NCBI GenBank assembly: GCA_014896305.1
Contig: JADBKQ010000011.1
Span: 1 to 64,000 of the forward strand
Direction of reading: 5' to 3'
Origin: Limnochordaceae bacterium
Lineage (GTDB): Bacteria > Bacillota > Limnochordia > Limnochordales > DUMU01
Length of the DNA stretch: 64,000 bases
Shown here in pieces: positions 1 to 9,634 of the stretch. The translations under genes were made by a program, and so were the position numbers. Each line of letters starts with the position of its first letter. Position 1 is the first letter of the stretch. The notes beneath the pieces are model-generated. The model saw only the letters and a program-made list of their open reading frames with translations. It was not told the origin of the DNA and ran no database searches.

Positions 1-242
1 TCTGCGCTGTTCCGTTTTCAAGGATCGAGTCCGCCGGCCTCGGGCCGGTAACGCCTCTGCCGGGGCTTGCCCCACGGCGTCAGCAGGAAGGATATTAACA
101 CTCCGTTCACCTGGTGTCAACATCCGATTGCCCTTCGCGTCACCAAGTGGGTTGAACCTCATCCGTCTCCCCGCCCGGCGGCGGTGGCGGCCTGAGCCTG
201 GCGTGGGGACGTCAGCAGCCGGGATTCAGATCCCACTGGTGT
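1..242. other. Left-edge stretch without a gene
   Basis: No credible coding region is visible here on either strand. The only structure I see is a short GC hairpin at 34-48 (ccggcc, loop tcg, ggccgg). It has no T-run, so it is not called a terminator. Confidence 0.4.
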
Positions 243-1058
243 TTACGGTTGTGATCTGGTCTCCAACGGCACCGTGGTCACGACTGCTGGACCGGCGAGA
301 GCGGCATACACTTCCGGGACCTTGCCCACCACCAGCGTCTCGCCGAGCGGTTGCACGAACGTCCATTGCACTTGTCGTTCCGCCCGGGGGAGCACCAGAC
401 GTAAGGTAGCCTTCACCACAAGGGAAAGACGATGTAGGGTCTGATTGATCCCAGCGTCCTCAAAGGCACTGTCGAGCCGAACCACGATATTGCCTACAGG
501 CAACAGTTGTACCGCCAGGCTGGGGCCACGGGCCCCTAGGAGCCGTATGCCGGTGAGCTCCCCCAGCGGCACCCGTACCTGCGTGCCTCGCAGGTTGTTC
601 AAGCTCTGTTGAACCCGAATGGCCGCTTCCATCTCCAGACGACCCGCTGCCATCGCGTCCAGGGCTAAATAGGAAACGGTGCCGTCCTGGGTGGTGGCGA
701 CCCGCATGACGGACTGGTAACCTCGTCCTGACAGCGCTTCGAGCAGGCCGCGGCTGACAGTTTCAGTGGCTACTGCCTGCAAGCGAGACTCTGCCAGCTG
801 CAGCACTTCAGGATAAAGATGCCGGTCTACCCAGGATGATACGCCTGCCCACCCCAATATCAGGACGAACCCGGTCACCGCCGCAATGAACGCCAGCCGT
901 GTCCATCCGCTCGGCCCCCCGGTCCGCGGCGGCCCCCACCGGCCGTCGCCCCGTCGTCGTTTCGCCGACCAAGGGGGTGTGCGTGCCCCCCACCCGGCTC
1001 GTGGCCATAGGTGGGAGTGAGAGTACGGGCCAGCCAACCTCGCCCTGCCCCAGCTCAT
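243..1058 (-). CDS. yunB: Sporulation protein YunB
   Basis: This is a membrane-anchored protein of the YunB sporulation family, whose molecular role is not established. A basic N-terminus (RRRGDGR) precedes one membrane segment around residues 53-70. The extracytoplasmic part carries the family pattern VRVPLGELTGIRLLG, then EDAGINQTLHRLSL and, near the end, GETLVVGKVPEVY. The start at 1058 is chosen because GAGGTG lies 3 nt before that ATG. An in-frame ATG at 1094 is possible but its SD sits only 2 nt away. The gene stands alone, divergent from the penicillin-binding protein, and I see no sporulation-type promoter. Recognition rests on remembered family motifs. Confidence 0.8.
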   Translation of the reverse strand: MSWGRARLAGPYSHSHLWPRAGWGARTPPWSAKRRRGDGRWGPPRTGGPSGWTRLAFIAAVTGFVLILGWAGVSSWVDRHLYPEVLQLAESRLQAVATETVSRGLLEALSGRGYQSVMRVATTQDGTVSYLALDAMAAGRLEMEAAIRVQQSLNNLRGTQVRVPLGELTGIRLLGARGPSLAVQLLPVGNIVVRLDSAFEDAGINQTLHRLSLVVKATLRLVLPRAERQVQWTFVQPLGETLVVGKVPEVYAALAGPAVVTTVPLETRSQP

Positions 1059-1258
1059 ACCCACCTCAGCTCCGCCATGGTGGCACCACTCCATAGTCCT
1101 TCATACCTATAGCCTATGCGCAAAGACGGTACCTGTTTAGAGAGGCTACAGGTTCCGGGTCATGATCATTGAATCAAGAAGGACCTGGCGTCAGGCGGGG
1201 TGGTGCGTCCGCCTCTCCTGCCTCTAACACAGGCTCTGCCAGGCGTTCTCTGCCTCTG

Positions 1259-1267
1259 TGCTATAAT
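1259..1267 (+). promoter_or_regulatory. Extended -10 promoter for the PBP gene
   Basis: TGCTATAAT is a perfect extended -10 (TGn followed by TATAAT at 1262-1267). No good -35 hexamer lies 17 bp upstream, which fits an extended -10 promoter. Transcription would begin near 1274 and leave a leader of about 130 nt before the GTG start at 1404. Confidence 0.65.
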
Positions 1268-1403
1268 GACACCAACCACTCCAGCGCCACATTGGGTTGG
1301 GAATCACCCCCGCTGCCCAGACGGTCATTCACGTTTCGTTGCTGACGTCCGCCGTTGGCCTGCAAGAACTGTCGACCCACCGCCATCATAGGGAGGTCAC
1401 TGA

Positions 1404-3746
1404 GTGTCGGATCGTAGCAGTAACAGTACCCACCGCCCTCCCACTGCCCGGGAAGCAAGGGGGTCATCTCGACGGCGGGGCCGGCGTGCGAGATTCACGC
1501 TCCTGCGCCTACTGCTCTGGGTGGTCCTGGCCGTCCTGGGACTGGGTATCGGAGTAACCGCCGGGATAGCCGTCAGTTTGTGGCACTCTGTGCCGCCTCT
1601 CGATCAGATCGTCTTCAACCCTGACCTGAGCACGATCCTGTACGATCGCAATGGGCAAGAGATCACCCGGCTGTACCGGGAGAACCGGGTCTGGTTACCC
1701 ATTCGCGAAATGCCTGCCTCGATTCAGCACGCCATCGTCGCCGTGGAGGACGCTCGCTTCTACCAGCATCATGGCTTCGATCCCATCGCCATTGCCCGCG
1801 CACTCGTGGCCAACGTCCGCTCCCGTGGCATCGTTCAGGGCGGTGGCACGATCACCCAGCAGCTCGCCCGGAATGCGTTCCTTACTCATGAGCGCACCCT
1901 CAGCCGAAAGCTGCGGGAGGTGATCTGGGCCGTCCAGATCGAGCGACGATACTCCAAATCGGAGATCCTGGAACGTTACCTTAATGAGATCTACTTTGGC
2001 AACGGCGCTTACGGCGTCGAGGCCGCTTCCCAGCTGTACTTCGGTCACTCCGCCCGCACCCTTTCGTTGCCGGAAGCCGCCTTGCTGGCTGCCATTCCCC
2101 GCGGCCCGGCGATCTACGACCCCTACAATCACCCGGATGCAGCTCTGGAGCGGCGAAACTTCGTCTTACGCCGAATGGCGGAGACAGGGTTCATTACCCC
2201 CCAGCAGATGGAGGCCGCTCAGTCGGTCCCGCTGGAACTGACGGCTCGCCGTACGCGGCCACAGACGCAAGCTCCCGCCTTCGTGGATTACGTCATCTCT
2301 ACTCTACTGGACCAAGGTTTCACCGAGGCCGATCTTTGGGCGTCGGGGCTCAAGATCTACACGACGCTGGACCTGTCCTATCAACGGGCCGCACAACAGG
2401 CACTGGATGCCTCCCTGCCGGACGGCGGGGTGGATAGCCAAGGCGTTCTGCAACCGCAAGGCGCGGTGGTCACCCTAGACGCTCGCACGGGCGCCATTTT
2501 GGCCATGGTGGGCGGACGCAGCCAGCCCCCCGGCAGCAGTACGGTAGCCAACCAGTTCAACCGAGCGGTCTATGCTTACCGCCAGCCGGGGTCGGCCATG
2601 AAGCCTTTTGTGTACCTGGCCGCCCTGGACCACGGCTTTACTCCCGCCTCCATCGTGGTCGATGCGCCGGTCCGTTATCCCATGGGGGACGGAACGTACT
2701 GGGAACCCCAAAATGACGATCACCGCTTCCGTGGCCCGATCACCTTGCGGGATGCGCTGGCCGGCTCTGTCAATGTCGTTGCCGTCAAGCTTTTGGACCA
2801 GGTCGGCGTCGGCACCGCCATGGAATACGCCCGCCGCATGGGCATCACAACGCTGGTGGACCGGGGTCATCCCAACGACATGAACCTCTCTTTCACCCTC
2901 GGTGGGCTGACCAAAGGCGTTAGCCCCTTGGAGATGGCCAGCGCCTACAACACCCTGGCCAACCGTGGTACCTACATGCGGCCCTACGCGGTGGTCGCGG
3001 TGGTGGACCGGCGCGGCAATACCCTCTACGAAGGTCGTCCCCAGCCACGGGTGGTCCTCAAAGAGGAAACCGCCTACCTCATGACCAGTATGATGGAGGA
3101 CGTGATCTCTCGCGGCACCGGACGAGCCGCAGCCATCGGGCGTCCGGCTGCAGGCAAGACGGGCACGACCAGTGACAATACCAACGCCTGGTTTGTTGGG
3201 TTCACCCCCGATGTCACCACCGCCGTGTGGGTCGGCAACGACCAGCAAGCCAAGCCCCTCGTCTTCCACGGTCGGGCCTATGGCAGTCCCCTGGCGGCAG
3301 CCATATGGGGCGCGTACATGAAACAAGCGCTAGCCGGCCAGCCGGTATCAGACTTTCGCAAACCGCCTCGCCTTGTGGAAGGCGTCTTGATCGATACCCG
3401 CAACGGGCTTCTGGGCGGCCCCGGAACTCCCCCTGCCTTCCGCCGCTATGAGGTCTTCGTCGCTGGCACAGAGCCCACTCGTTACGCTGGTGATGCGTTC
3501 CAAACACCGCAGCAGCCACAGGTGACGCCTTCTGTCCCCCAGTCCCCCTCACCGGGAATGCCGACTCCGGCTTCTTCCGACGGCCCCACTCCGGAATCAC
3601 CCGCCGATGCCTCGCCCCCGCAAGCCGTTACTTCCCCACCATCCTCGGCCTCGGGTGAGACCTTCGACGGGGCGACCATCCCCACGGCATCGTCCTCGAG
3701 GCCCAGTGCCACGGCTTCCACGGCAGCCGGATCCGTGTACCTATGA
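1404..3746 (+). CDS. Class A penicillin-binding protein (PBP1a-type)
   Basis: This bifunctional enzyme polymerises glycan strands (GT51) and cross-links peptides outside the membrane. A short basic cytoplasmic tail and one membrane helix (about residues 33-58) precede the GT51 domain, whose signature EDARFYQHHGFDP starts near residue 114. The transpeptidase domain has SAMK (Ser about 396), SVN (about 454) and KTG (about 585), so all catalytic motifs are present. From about residue 690 the protein ends in a long Pro/Ser/Thr-rich tail. The GTG start at 1404 follows GGGAGGT by 6 nt. The gene is monocistronic and converges on mutS2 with a 56-bp gap. Confidence 0.95.
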   Translation: MSDRSSNSTHRPPTAREARGSSRRRGRRARFTLLRLLLWVVLAVLGLGIGVTAGIAVSLWHSVPPLDQIVFNPDLSTILYDRNGQEITRLYRENRVWLPIREMPASIQHAIVAVEDARFYQHHGFDPIAIARALVANVRSRGIVQGGGTITQQLARNAFLTHERTLSRKLREVIWAVQIERRYSKSEILERYLNEIYFGNGAYGVEAASQLYFGHSARTLSLPEAALLAAIPRGPAIYDPYNHPDAALERRNFVLRRMAETGFITPQQMEAAQSVPLELTARRTRPQTQAPAFVDYVISTLLDQGFTEADLWASGLKIYTTLDLSYQRAAQQALDASLPDGGVDSQGVLQPQGAVVTLDARTGAILAMVGGRSQPPGSSTVANQFNRAVYAYRQPGSAMKPFVYLAALDHGFTPASIVVDAPVRYPMGDGTYWEPQNDDHRFRGPITLRDALAGSVNVVAVKLLDQVGVGTAMEYARRMGITTLVDRGHPNDMNLSFTLGGLTKGVSPLEMASAYNTLANRGTYMRPYAVVAVVDRRGNTLYEGRPQPRVVLKEETAYLMTSMMEDVISRGTGRAAAIGRPAAGKTGTTSDNTNAWFVGFTPDVTTAVWVGNDQQAKPLVFHGRAYGSPLAAAIWGAYMKQALAGQPVSDFRKPPRLVEGVLIDTRNGLLGGPGTPPAFRRYEVFVAGTEPTRYAGDAFQTPQQPQVTPSVPQSPSPGMPTPASSDGPTPESPADASPPQAVTSPPSSASGETFDGATIPTASSSRPSATASTAAGSVYL

Positions 3747-3802
3747 CAGAAACAGAGCTGCTGCAACTCCTGTAGCTGCCACAGCTGCCGTCACTATTAT
3801 GG

Positions 3803-6409
3803 CTACTGCAGCCAGGCCACCGTCACCCCGCTGCCGCCTTCTTGCGGCTCGCCCAGCCGGAATCGTTGCACCCGCCGATCCTGGCTCAGCCTCTCTGTAA
3901 CCACGGCCCGCAGCGCGCCCGTACCCTTGCCGTGAATGATGCGAACCCAGGGTAAATCTGCCAGCACAGCCTGGTCCAGGTATTTATCCAGCCGTTCAAT
4001 GGCCTCTTCCGCGCGCACGCCTCGCAAGTCCAGTTGAAGCGGCACGTCATGACCCACCGGCGACGCCACGCCCAGACCCGTACCTGCTCGTGCCGGCGTC
4101 GCTGCCGACACCATCGGCCGGGAGCCACCCTGACCTCCAGCGGAAGCAGCCTTGGTGGCAGGCCAGGGCTGGATCTCTTCCAACGGCAGGCGTAACCGCA
4201 TCACCCCGGCCTGTACCTCCACCCGGCCATCGGCCGCCGGCTCGCTTCGCACGACCGCCTCCACCCCGCTGCCTCGCAGCCGCACCCGTGTGCCGGCGGG
4301 CGGCGGCCACGGCTGCCCCGCCGCGTCCTCCCCGGTATCGCCGCCCGCTCCTACGGCGGCCTCGGCCACCGTCACATCGCCCCCCGGCATGAGCCGGGGC
4401 GCCTGGTCTAATTGTTGCCGGGCCTTCTGCAACACGGGGGCGTACGCCTCCACCTGCCGCTTGCCCCCCTCGCCACGCCAGCTCCGCACCAGCTCCCGCA
4501 CCTGATCCACCTGGTGAACTACGTTCTCCCAGGCCGCCGCCGCTCCCGGCGCTGACTCTCCCTGAGCTGGACAGCGCTGTGCTTCCTGCCGGAGGCGCTG
4601 CCGCTCCTGCTCAACCTGATGCCGGGCCTGTCCCACCAATTGATCCAACTCCGCCAGAGCACGACTCACCGCACTCTCCACCTGCCGGGTCGCTTTCTGC
4701 TGCAGCTCCCGTCGCAACTGCTGCACCTGCTCCAGCTCCTGAACGTACTGCTGGCGCAGGGCCGCCAGTTCTTCCCGGGCCGCCTGCCAGCGCTGCCGTT
4801 CAGCGGCTGCTTGCTGGCGCTCGGCGCTCAGCCCCCGCACCACGTCCTCCAGGTGAACCTGCTCGTGCCCGAGCAACTCCGACGCCCGCTGCGTGATGCT
4901 CTCCGGCAGCCCCAGGCGGTGCGCAATGGACAGCGCGTTGCTGCTGCCCGGCACTCCCAGCACGAGATGGTAGGTCGGTTGCAGCGTCTTTTCATCGAAG
5001 GTCACCGAGGCGTTCTGGGCCCGGGGATGTACGTAAGCAAACTCTTTGAGCGCCCCCAGGTGGGTGGTGGCAATCACCCGGCACGAACGGTCAAGCAGCT
5101 GCTCCAGGATCGCCTGGGCGAGGGCGGCCCCTTCCACCGGATCGGTGCCGGCTCCCAGTTCATCCAGAAGAACCAGACTCTTGTCGTCCGCCTCCGATAC
5201 AATCTGGCGGATGACCCGTAAATGGGCGGAGAAAGTGGACAGATTCTGTTCGATTGATTGCTCATCCCCAATGTCCGCAAAGACCCGGGAGAAAACGGAT
5301 AGACGCGCCACGCGGGCAGGCGGGTAGAGGCCGGCCTGCACCATCAGTACCAGCAGACCGGCCGTTTTGAGCGTCACCGTTTTGCCACCCGTGTTTGGCC
5401 CGGTGATCACCAGGCCAAAATAGCGGTCCCCCAGCACGAGGTCGATGGGCACGACGTCGCCGGTGAGCAGGGGGTGGCGTGCCCCTTCCAACTCCAGCCG
5501 CCCTTCCGCCCCCGTCTCGATTTGCGGAGCGACGGCCTGCATGTCCAGGGCAAGCAATCCTTTGGCCTGGGCCAGGTCGAGAACGGCCAGCGCCTCCAGG
5601 CCTACCTCCAACCGATCCGCCTGCGCCCGCACCATCTGCGACAGCTCCGCCAGGATGCGCTCCTCTTCTTCCCGCGCTTGACTGCGTAGCTGGCGCAGGT
5701 CGTTATTCATCTCCACCACGGCAAGCGGTTCAACGAACAGCGTCGCACCACTCCCCGACTGGTCGTGAACGATGCCCGGCACCTGCGAGCGCTGCTCGGC
5801 CTTGACCGGCACCACGAAGCGCCCATCCCGGATGGTCACTAACGCTTCCTGGAGGAAGCTCGCACCGCTCGCGATCAGACTGTCCAGATGCTGGCGAATC
5901 CGCGCCTCTTGCCGGCGGATCTGTGCGCGCAATTGGGATAGCTTCGCCGATGCGGTGTCCCGGATCCCCACTTCCCGGTCGATGGCCCGCTCGATCGCCT
6001 CTTCCAGCTGGCGCAGGTCGCTCAAAGCCTGGGCCACCCCGGCCAATGCCGGCGCCTGCTCCCTCCGCTCTTCCATGAACTGCCGGCAGCGCCGGCAAGC
6101 ACGGGCAGCATCGGCAACCGCTATGAGCTCCTCCGGTTGCAGGCTCGCTCCTCGCCGGACCCGGCCCAGCAAAGGGGAGATGTCACTCGCCCCGCCCAGG
6201 GGCAGTGCCAGGGAAAGGCGCAGCCACGTGAGGGCCTCGGCCGTCTCCTGGAGCCGGCTCTCGACCTCTTGCGGATCGGAGCTGGGCATCAGCGCCAAAG
6301 CAGCCGCCCGGCTGCGGGACCAGCTCGTCCTGGCCGCCAGGCGGGCCTGGATCTTGGGCCACTCCAACATGCGGACCGTACCCGGATCGACCGTGACTGT
6401 CCCCCCCAT
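3803..6409 (-). CDS. mutS2: MutS2 family ATPase/endonuclease
   Basis: MutS2 acts on branched or recombining DNA and, in Bacillus, in rescue of collided ribosomes. The core has a clamp/coiled-coil N-half, the Walker A motif GPNTGGKT near residues 336-343, and a Walker B region LLDELGAGTDP. A long Gln/Arg-rich coiled coil follows. The C-terminal Smr nuclease domain is recognisable by LDLRGVRAEEAIERLDKYL and IHGKGTGALR. At 868 aa it is longer than the usual ~780 aa because of an Ala/Gly-rich linker before Smr. The ATG at 6409 follows GGGAG with about 8 nt spacing. It is divergent from zapA. Confidence 0.95.
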   Translation of the reverse strand: MGGTVTVDPGTVRMLEWPKIQARLAARTSWSRSRAAALALMPSSDPQEVESRLQETAEALTWLRLSLALPLGGASDISPLLGRVRRGASLQPEELIAVADAARACRRCRQFMEERREQAPALAGVAQALSDLRQLEEAIERAIDREVGIRDTASAKLSQLRAQIRRQEARIRQHLDSLIASGASFLQEALVTIRDGRFVVPVKAEQRSQVPGIVHDQSGSGATLFVEPLAVVEMNNDLRQLRSQAREEEERILAELSQMVRAQADRLEVGLEALAVLDLAQAKGLLALDMQAVAPQIETGAEGRLELEGARHPLLTGDVVPIDLVLGDRYFGLVITGPNTGGKTVTLKTAGLLVLMVQAGLYPPARVARLSVFSRVFADIGDEQSIEQNLSTFSAHLRVIRQIVSEADDKSLVLLDELGAGTDPVEGAALAQAILEQLLDRSCRVIATTHLGALKEFAYVHPRAQNASVTFDEKTLQPTYHLVLGVPGSSNALSIAHRLGLPESITQRASELLGHEQVHLEDVVRGLSAERQQAAAERQRWQAAREELAALRQQYVQELEQVQQLRRELQQKATRQVESAVSRALAELDQLVGQARHQVEQERQRLRQEAQRCPAQGESAPGAAAAWENVVHQVDQVRELVRSWRGEGGKRQVEAYAPVLQKARQQLDQAPRLMPGGDVTVAEAAVGAGGDTGEDAAGQPWPPPAGTRVRLRGSGVEAVVRSEPAADGRVEVQAGVMRLRLPLEEIQPWPATKAASAGGQGGSRPMVSAATPARAGTGLGVASPVGHDVPLQLDLRGVRAEEAIERLDKYLDQAVLADLPWVRIIHGKGTGALRAVVTERLSQDRRVQRFRLGEPQEGGSGVTVAWLQ

Positions 6410-6501
6410 TTCAGCACTCCCTTACGACGCGATGAGCAACCCGACGACCTGATCTGTGAGGAGTGAAGACGACAAAAGGATTCCTGGCTCCTAGATCTAA
6501 T

Positions 6502-6514
6502 TGTACATTGTACA
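6502..6514. promoter_or_regulatory. Repeated palindrome TGTACA-T-TGTACA between mutS2 and zapA
   Basis: Two copies of the self-complementary hexamer TGTACA are separated by one base in the 221-bp divergent gap. The right position for an operator serving mutS2 and/or zapA suggests a regulator site, but I cannot name the regulator. Confidence 0.35.
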
Positions 6515-6630
6515 CGTAAGGACGCTACCACCGTGGGCAAGAGCCGGTCTCCGGCTTCTCGCCCACCGCTGGCAGCACAGGAACTGTCTTGGAATTACAT
6601 CCTGGAAATGCATAAGGAAGCGTTACCGGC

Positions 6631-6975
6631 ATGACAGCATCTTCGGGCTCGCCTATCCCGGTTTCCCACCCGTCATCTGCAACCAGCACGAGCACGAGTG
6701 CAGATAGTACCAGTGCATTCACTCGTGTACAGCTACACCTTCTAGGAGAAGAGCTGACGGTTCGAGGCACCGCTCCTGCCGCCGAAATCCAGCAGCTGGC
6801 CCAGGAGGTGGACCGCCGCCTGCGGGAAGCGCTGGCACGGTATCCGGGTGAGCCCCGTCTCCGGGTTTTGCTTTTGGTCTGCCTCAACCTGGCGCAGAAA
6901 CTCGCTGAGGCCAGGGAGGAGGTTCAGCAATACAAGCAGATGCTGGACGAGTTGACCCGTCCCCGTCCTCTCTGA
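6631..6975 (+). CDS. zapA: Cell division protein ZapA
   Basis: ZapA binds FtsZ and bundles protofilaments at the division ring. After a Ser/Thr-rich N-terminal extension of about 30 residues the ZapA fold begins with VQLHLLGEELTVRG. The central helix and the C-terminal coiled coil (LNLAQKLAEAREEVQQYKQ) follow. At 114 aa it matches the family apart from the extension. AGGAAG lies 11 nt before the ATG. Next to mutS2, zapA is a common Bacillota neighbourhood, usually with pheT adjacent as here. Confidence 0.85.
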   Translation: MTASSGSPIPVSHPSSATSTSTSADSTSAFTRVQLHLLGEELTVRGTAPAAEIQQLAQEVDRRLREALARYPGEPRLRVLLLVCLNLAQKLAEAREEVQQYKQMLDELTRPRPL

Positions 6976-7064
6976 GCTGCGTTCCACCCCCGCAGGCAGC
7001 TCGCCGGGGAGCCCGCGGGGGGCCACAATAGATCACGGCCTGCCCGGATTACTTGCCGCTCGGG

Positions 7065-9620
7065 TTACTTGCGCACCTGCACATTCTTTGCCTGCAGCGC
7101 CGCCTCCACCTCCGCGATCCGCCCGTCCACCTCTTCGTCCCGCAACGTCCGCTCGTCTGCCCGGAACTCCAGCGCATAGGCCATACTGCGGTGGCCAGCC
7201 GGAACCTGTGGACCTTCGTAGACGTCGAACAGCCGCACCGACCGTAGCAGGAGGCCAGCTGCCTGGCGAATGGTCTCAACCACTTGCGCAGCAGGTAGGC
7301 CGGTCGGCACCAGCAACGCCAAATCCCGGCGGATGGAAGGAAAGCGCGGCAACGGTTGACTGCGCCGGGTTTCATGGGTAACGGCGAAAAGCTGTTCGAG
7401 GTCCAGCTCAGCTACCACTGTACGCCCGGGCAACTCCCAGGCGTCCAACACGTCAGGATGGAGTTCGCCTGCGATCCCCAGCTCTTTCCCCTCCGCCACC
7501 AGGCGCATCGTACGCCCCGGGTGAAACGGCATGGAGCCGTCGACCGGTTCAAACGACGCCTGCGCCCCCAGCCGCTCGAATAGCTGCTCCAGGTCGCCCT
7601 TCAGGTCAAACAAGTCGGCCGCTGGCCAGCGTCGACTCCAATCCTGAGCTTCGCTCGCCTGGTCCGCCGGACCCACCAGCAGGATTCCCAAATGAGGCCG
7701 CTCCTGGGGCTGTCGCACCAGCGGCAGTTCATACGGAATAAAGATCGTACCGATCTCGAAGATCCACGACGCTTCCTGCTGCCGGTTGCTGTTTCTCACC
7801 GCCACTTCCAGCAACCCCGGCAACAAGCAGGTGCGGAGAATGCTGCGTTCATCACTGAGGGGGTTCTGGATAGGAATCGCCCGGCGCCAGGGATGATCCG
7901 GCGGCAAGTAGAGCTGGTCCCAGCAACGGGGGGAAATGAAGCTGTAGGTAATGACCTCACTGAGCCCCTGGCTGACGAGCAGCGCTCGAATCCGATCGGC
8001 CAGCGTCGCACCGGCGGACTGCCCACCCGGCTGCGTCGGTCCGGCGGGCATCGTCTCCGGCAACCGGTCATAGCCCCAGAAGCGGGCAATCTCCTCCGCG
8101 AGATCTGCCTCACGAGTGACATCGGCGCGAAAGGTGGGCACGACCACCACCCCCGCCGCGGCCGCTGCCGAGCTGGCACCCGCGCCCCTAACCGCAGACG
8201 CTTCCGCCGCAGCAGCCGGGGCCTGCGGCGTTGCTCCTGGACCCATTTTTACGGTGAACGACAGACGCTGCAGAATGGCAACCATCTCGGCCGGCGGGAT
8301 GTCACTCCCCAACAGCCGGTTAATCCGCTCTGGCCGGAAGGGGATCATCCAGGGGCGAAGGGGGTGCGGGTAGCGATCCACCCATCCTTCTGGTATGCTC
8401 GCCCCCGCGACCTGCGCCAATAGCTCCAGAGCACGGGCGGCTGCCACCGCCGGCAGGTTGGGATCCAGTCCCTTTTCGAAACGGGCGGAGGCCTCCGTTC
8501 GCAGTCCCAGGGAGAGCGCCCCTCGCCGGATAATGGCCGCCTGAAACGTCGCCGCCTCCAGCAAGACTTCGGTCGTATCCGCCTCGATCTCCGAGTTGAG
8601 CCCGCCCATCACTCCCGCTAACGCCAGGGCCTTTTCCGGGTCGGCGATGACCAGCATATCTGGGGTGAGCTCCCGCTCCTGTCCATCTAACGTGGTGAGC
8701 TTCTCAGCGGCCCACGCCCGCCGGACGATGATAGTCTGCTGTGCAATGCGGCGCAGGTCAAAAGCGTGCAACGGTTGGCCAGTTTCACACATGACAAAGT
8801 TGGTCACATCGACCACATTGTTGATGGGACGTACCCCTACCGCCCGCAGCCGGCTGGCCAGCCAGGCCGGGGAGGGACCGACGCGGACGTTCAGGGCCAG
8901 CGTGGCAAGATACCGCGGGCACAGGTCTGGATCTTGTACCTGCACATCCACCGCTACCGGCAACGGCGCTGGTCTAGCGGCAGACGACGTCCCCGCCCCG
9001 GCTACGGTCAGATGCAGCGGAGGTCGGCGCAGCGGGTTGCCCGTGAGGGCAGAAACCTCGCGGGCGACGCCGATGACGCTGGTCAGATCCGCCCGGTTGG
9101 CGTATATCTCCAAGTCCAGAATGGTGTCTTCCAGGGCCAGGGCCTCCGCCAAAGGCTGGCCAATCGCCACATCTGAAGGCAGGATCATGATGCCACCCGC
9201 ATCCTCCCCCACCTGCAGTTCCGCCTCTGAGCAGAGCATCCCTTCCGAGCGAACGCCGACGAACTCATGAGGGCCAATGGTTACGCACTCTTCGCCGGTC
9301 GCCCCCCCCCACAGCTGGGCGCCGGGCAACGCGACGGGGACCTTGTCCCCCACCGAGAGGTTGGTCGCTCCGGTGACCAGCGTCACCGTCTTCGCCGCAG
9401 CACCCGGTTCACCCACGAGCACTCGGGCAATCCAAAGATGATCCGCCTGCGGGTGCCGGTACAGTTCTTGCACCTGCCCCACCACGACCCCGCTGAACCG
9501 TGGCTTCAGCTCGCGCATTTCTTTGACTTCCAACCCAATCGAGGTAAGCCGCTCTGCCAGCTCAGCCGGCGTCCAGGGCACATCCACGTAGTCCCTCAAC
9601 CAGCGCAGTGAGACCAACAT
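7065..9620 (-). CDS. pheT: Phenylalanyl-tRNA synthetase beta subunit
   Basis: This is the large subunit of the alpha2-beta2 enzyme that charges tRNA-Phe. Domains in order are the N-terminal tRNA-binding OB fold (about residues 40-150, LKPRFSGVVVGQVQELYRHP), the B3/B4 editing domain (about 215-390), the B5 domain (about 415-510), a catalytic-like core, and the C-terminal anticodon-binding FDX-ACB domain with FPSIRRDLALLV. An Ala-rich insert lies within B5 near residue 480. The ATG at 9620 is preceded by AAGGAG about 11 nt upstream. The gap to pheS is 14 bp, so the two form an operon. Confidence 0.97.
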   Translation of the reverse strand: MLVSLRWLRDYVDVPWTPAELAERLTSIGLEVKEMRELKPRFSGVVVGQVQELYRHPQADHLWIARVLVGEPGAAAKTVTLVTGATNLSVGDKVPVALPGAQLWGGATGEECVTIGPHEFVGVRSEGMLCSEAELQVGEDAGGIMILPSDVAIGQPLAEALALEDTILDLEIYANRADLTSVIGVAREVSALTGNPLRRPPLHLTVAGAGTSSAARPAPLPVAVDVQVQDPDLCPRYLATLALNVRVGPSPAWLASRLRAVGVRPINNVVDVTNFVMCETGQPLHAFDLRRIAQQTIIVRRAWAAEKLTTLDGQERELTPDMLVIADPEKALALAGVMGGLNSEIEADTTEVLLEAATFQAAIIRRGALSLGLRTEASARFEKGLDPNLPAVAAARALELLAQVAGASIPEGWVDRYPHPLRPWMIPFRPERINRLLGSDIPPAEMVAILQRLSFTVKMGPGATPQAPAAAAEASAVRGAGASSAAAAAGVVVVPTFRADVTREADLAEEIARFWGYDRLPETMPAGPTQPGGQSAGATLADRIRALLVSQGLSEVITYSFISPRCWDQLYLPPDHPWRRAIPIQNPLSDERSILRTCLLPGLLEVAVRNSNRQQEASWIFEIGTIFIPYELPLVRQPQERPHLGILLVGPADQASEAQDWSRRWPAADLFDLKGDLEQLFERLGAQASFEPVDGSMPFHPGRTMRLVAEGKELGIAGELHPDVLDAWELPGRTVVAELDLEQLFAVTHETRRSQPLPRFPSIRRDLALLVPTGLPAAQVVETIRQAAGLLLRSVRLFDVYEGPQVPAGHRSMAYALEFRADERTLRDEEVDGRIAEVEAALQAKNVQVRK

Positions 9621-9634
9621 GCTGCGTCACTCCT

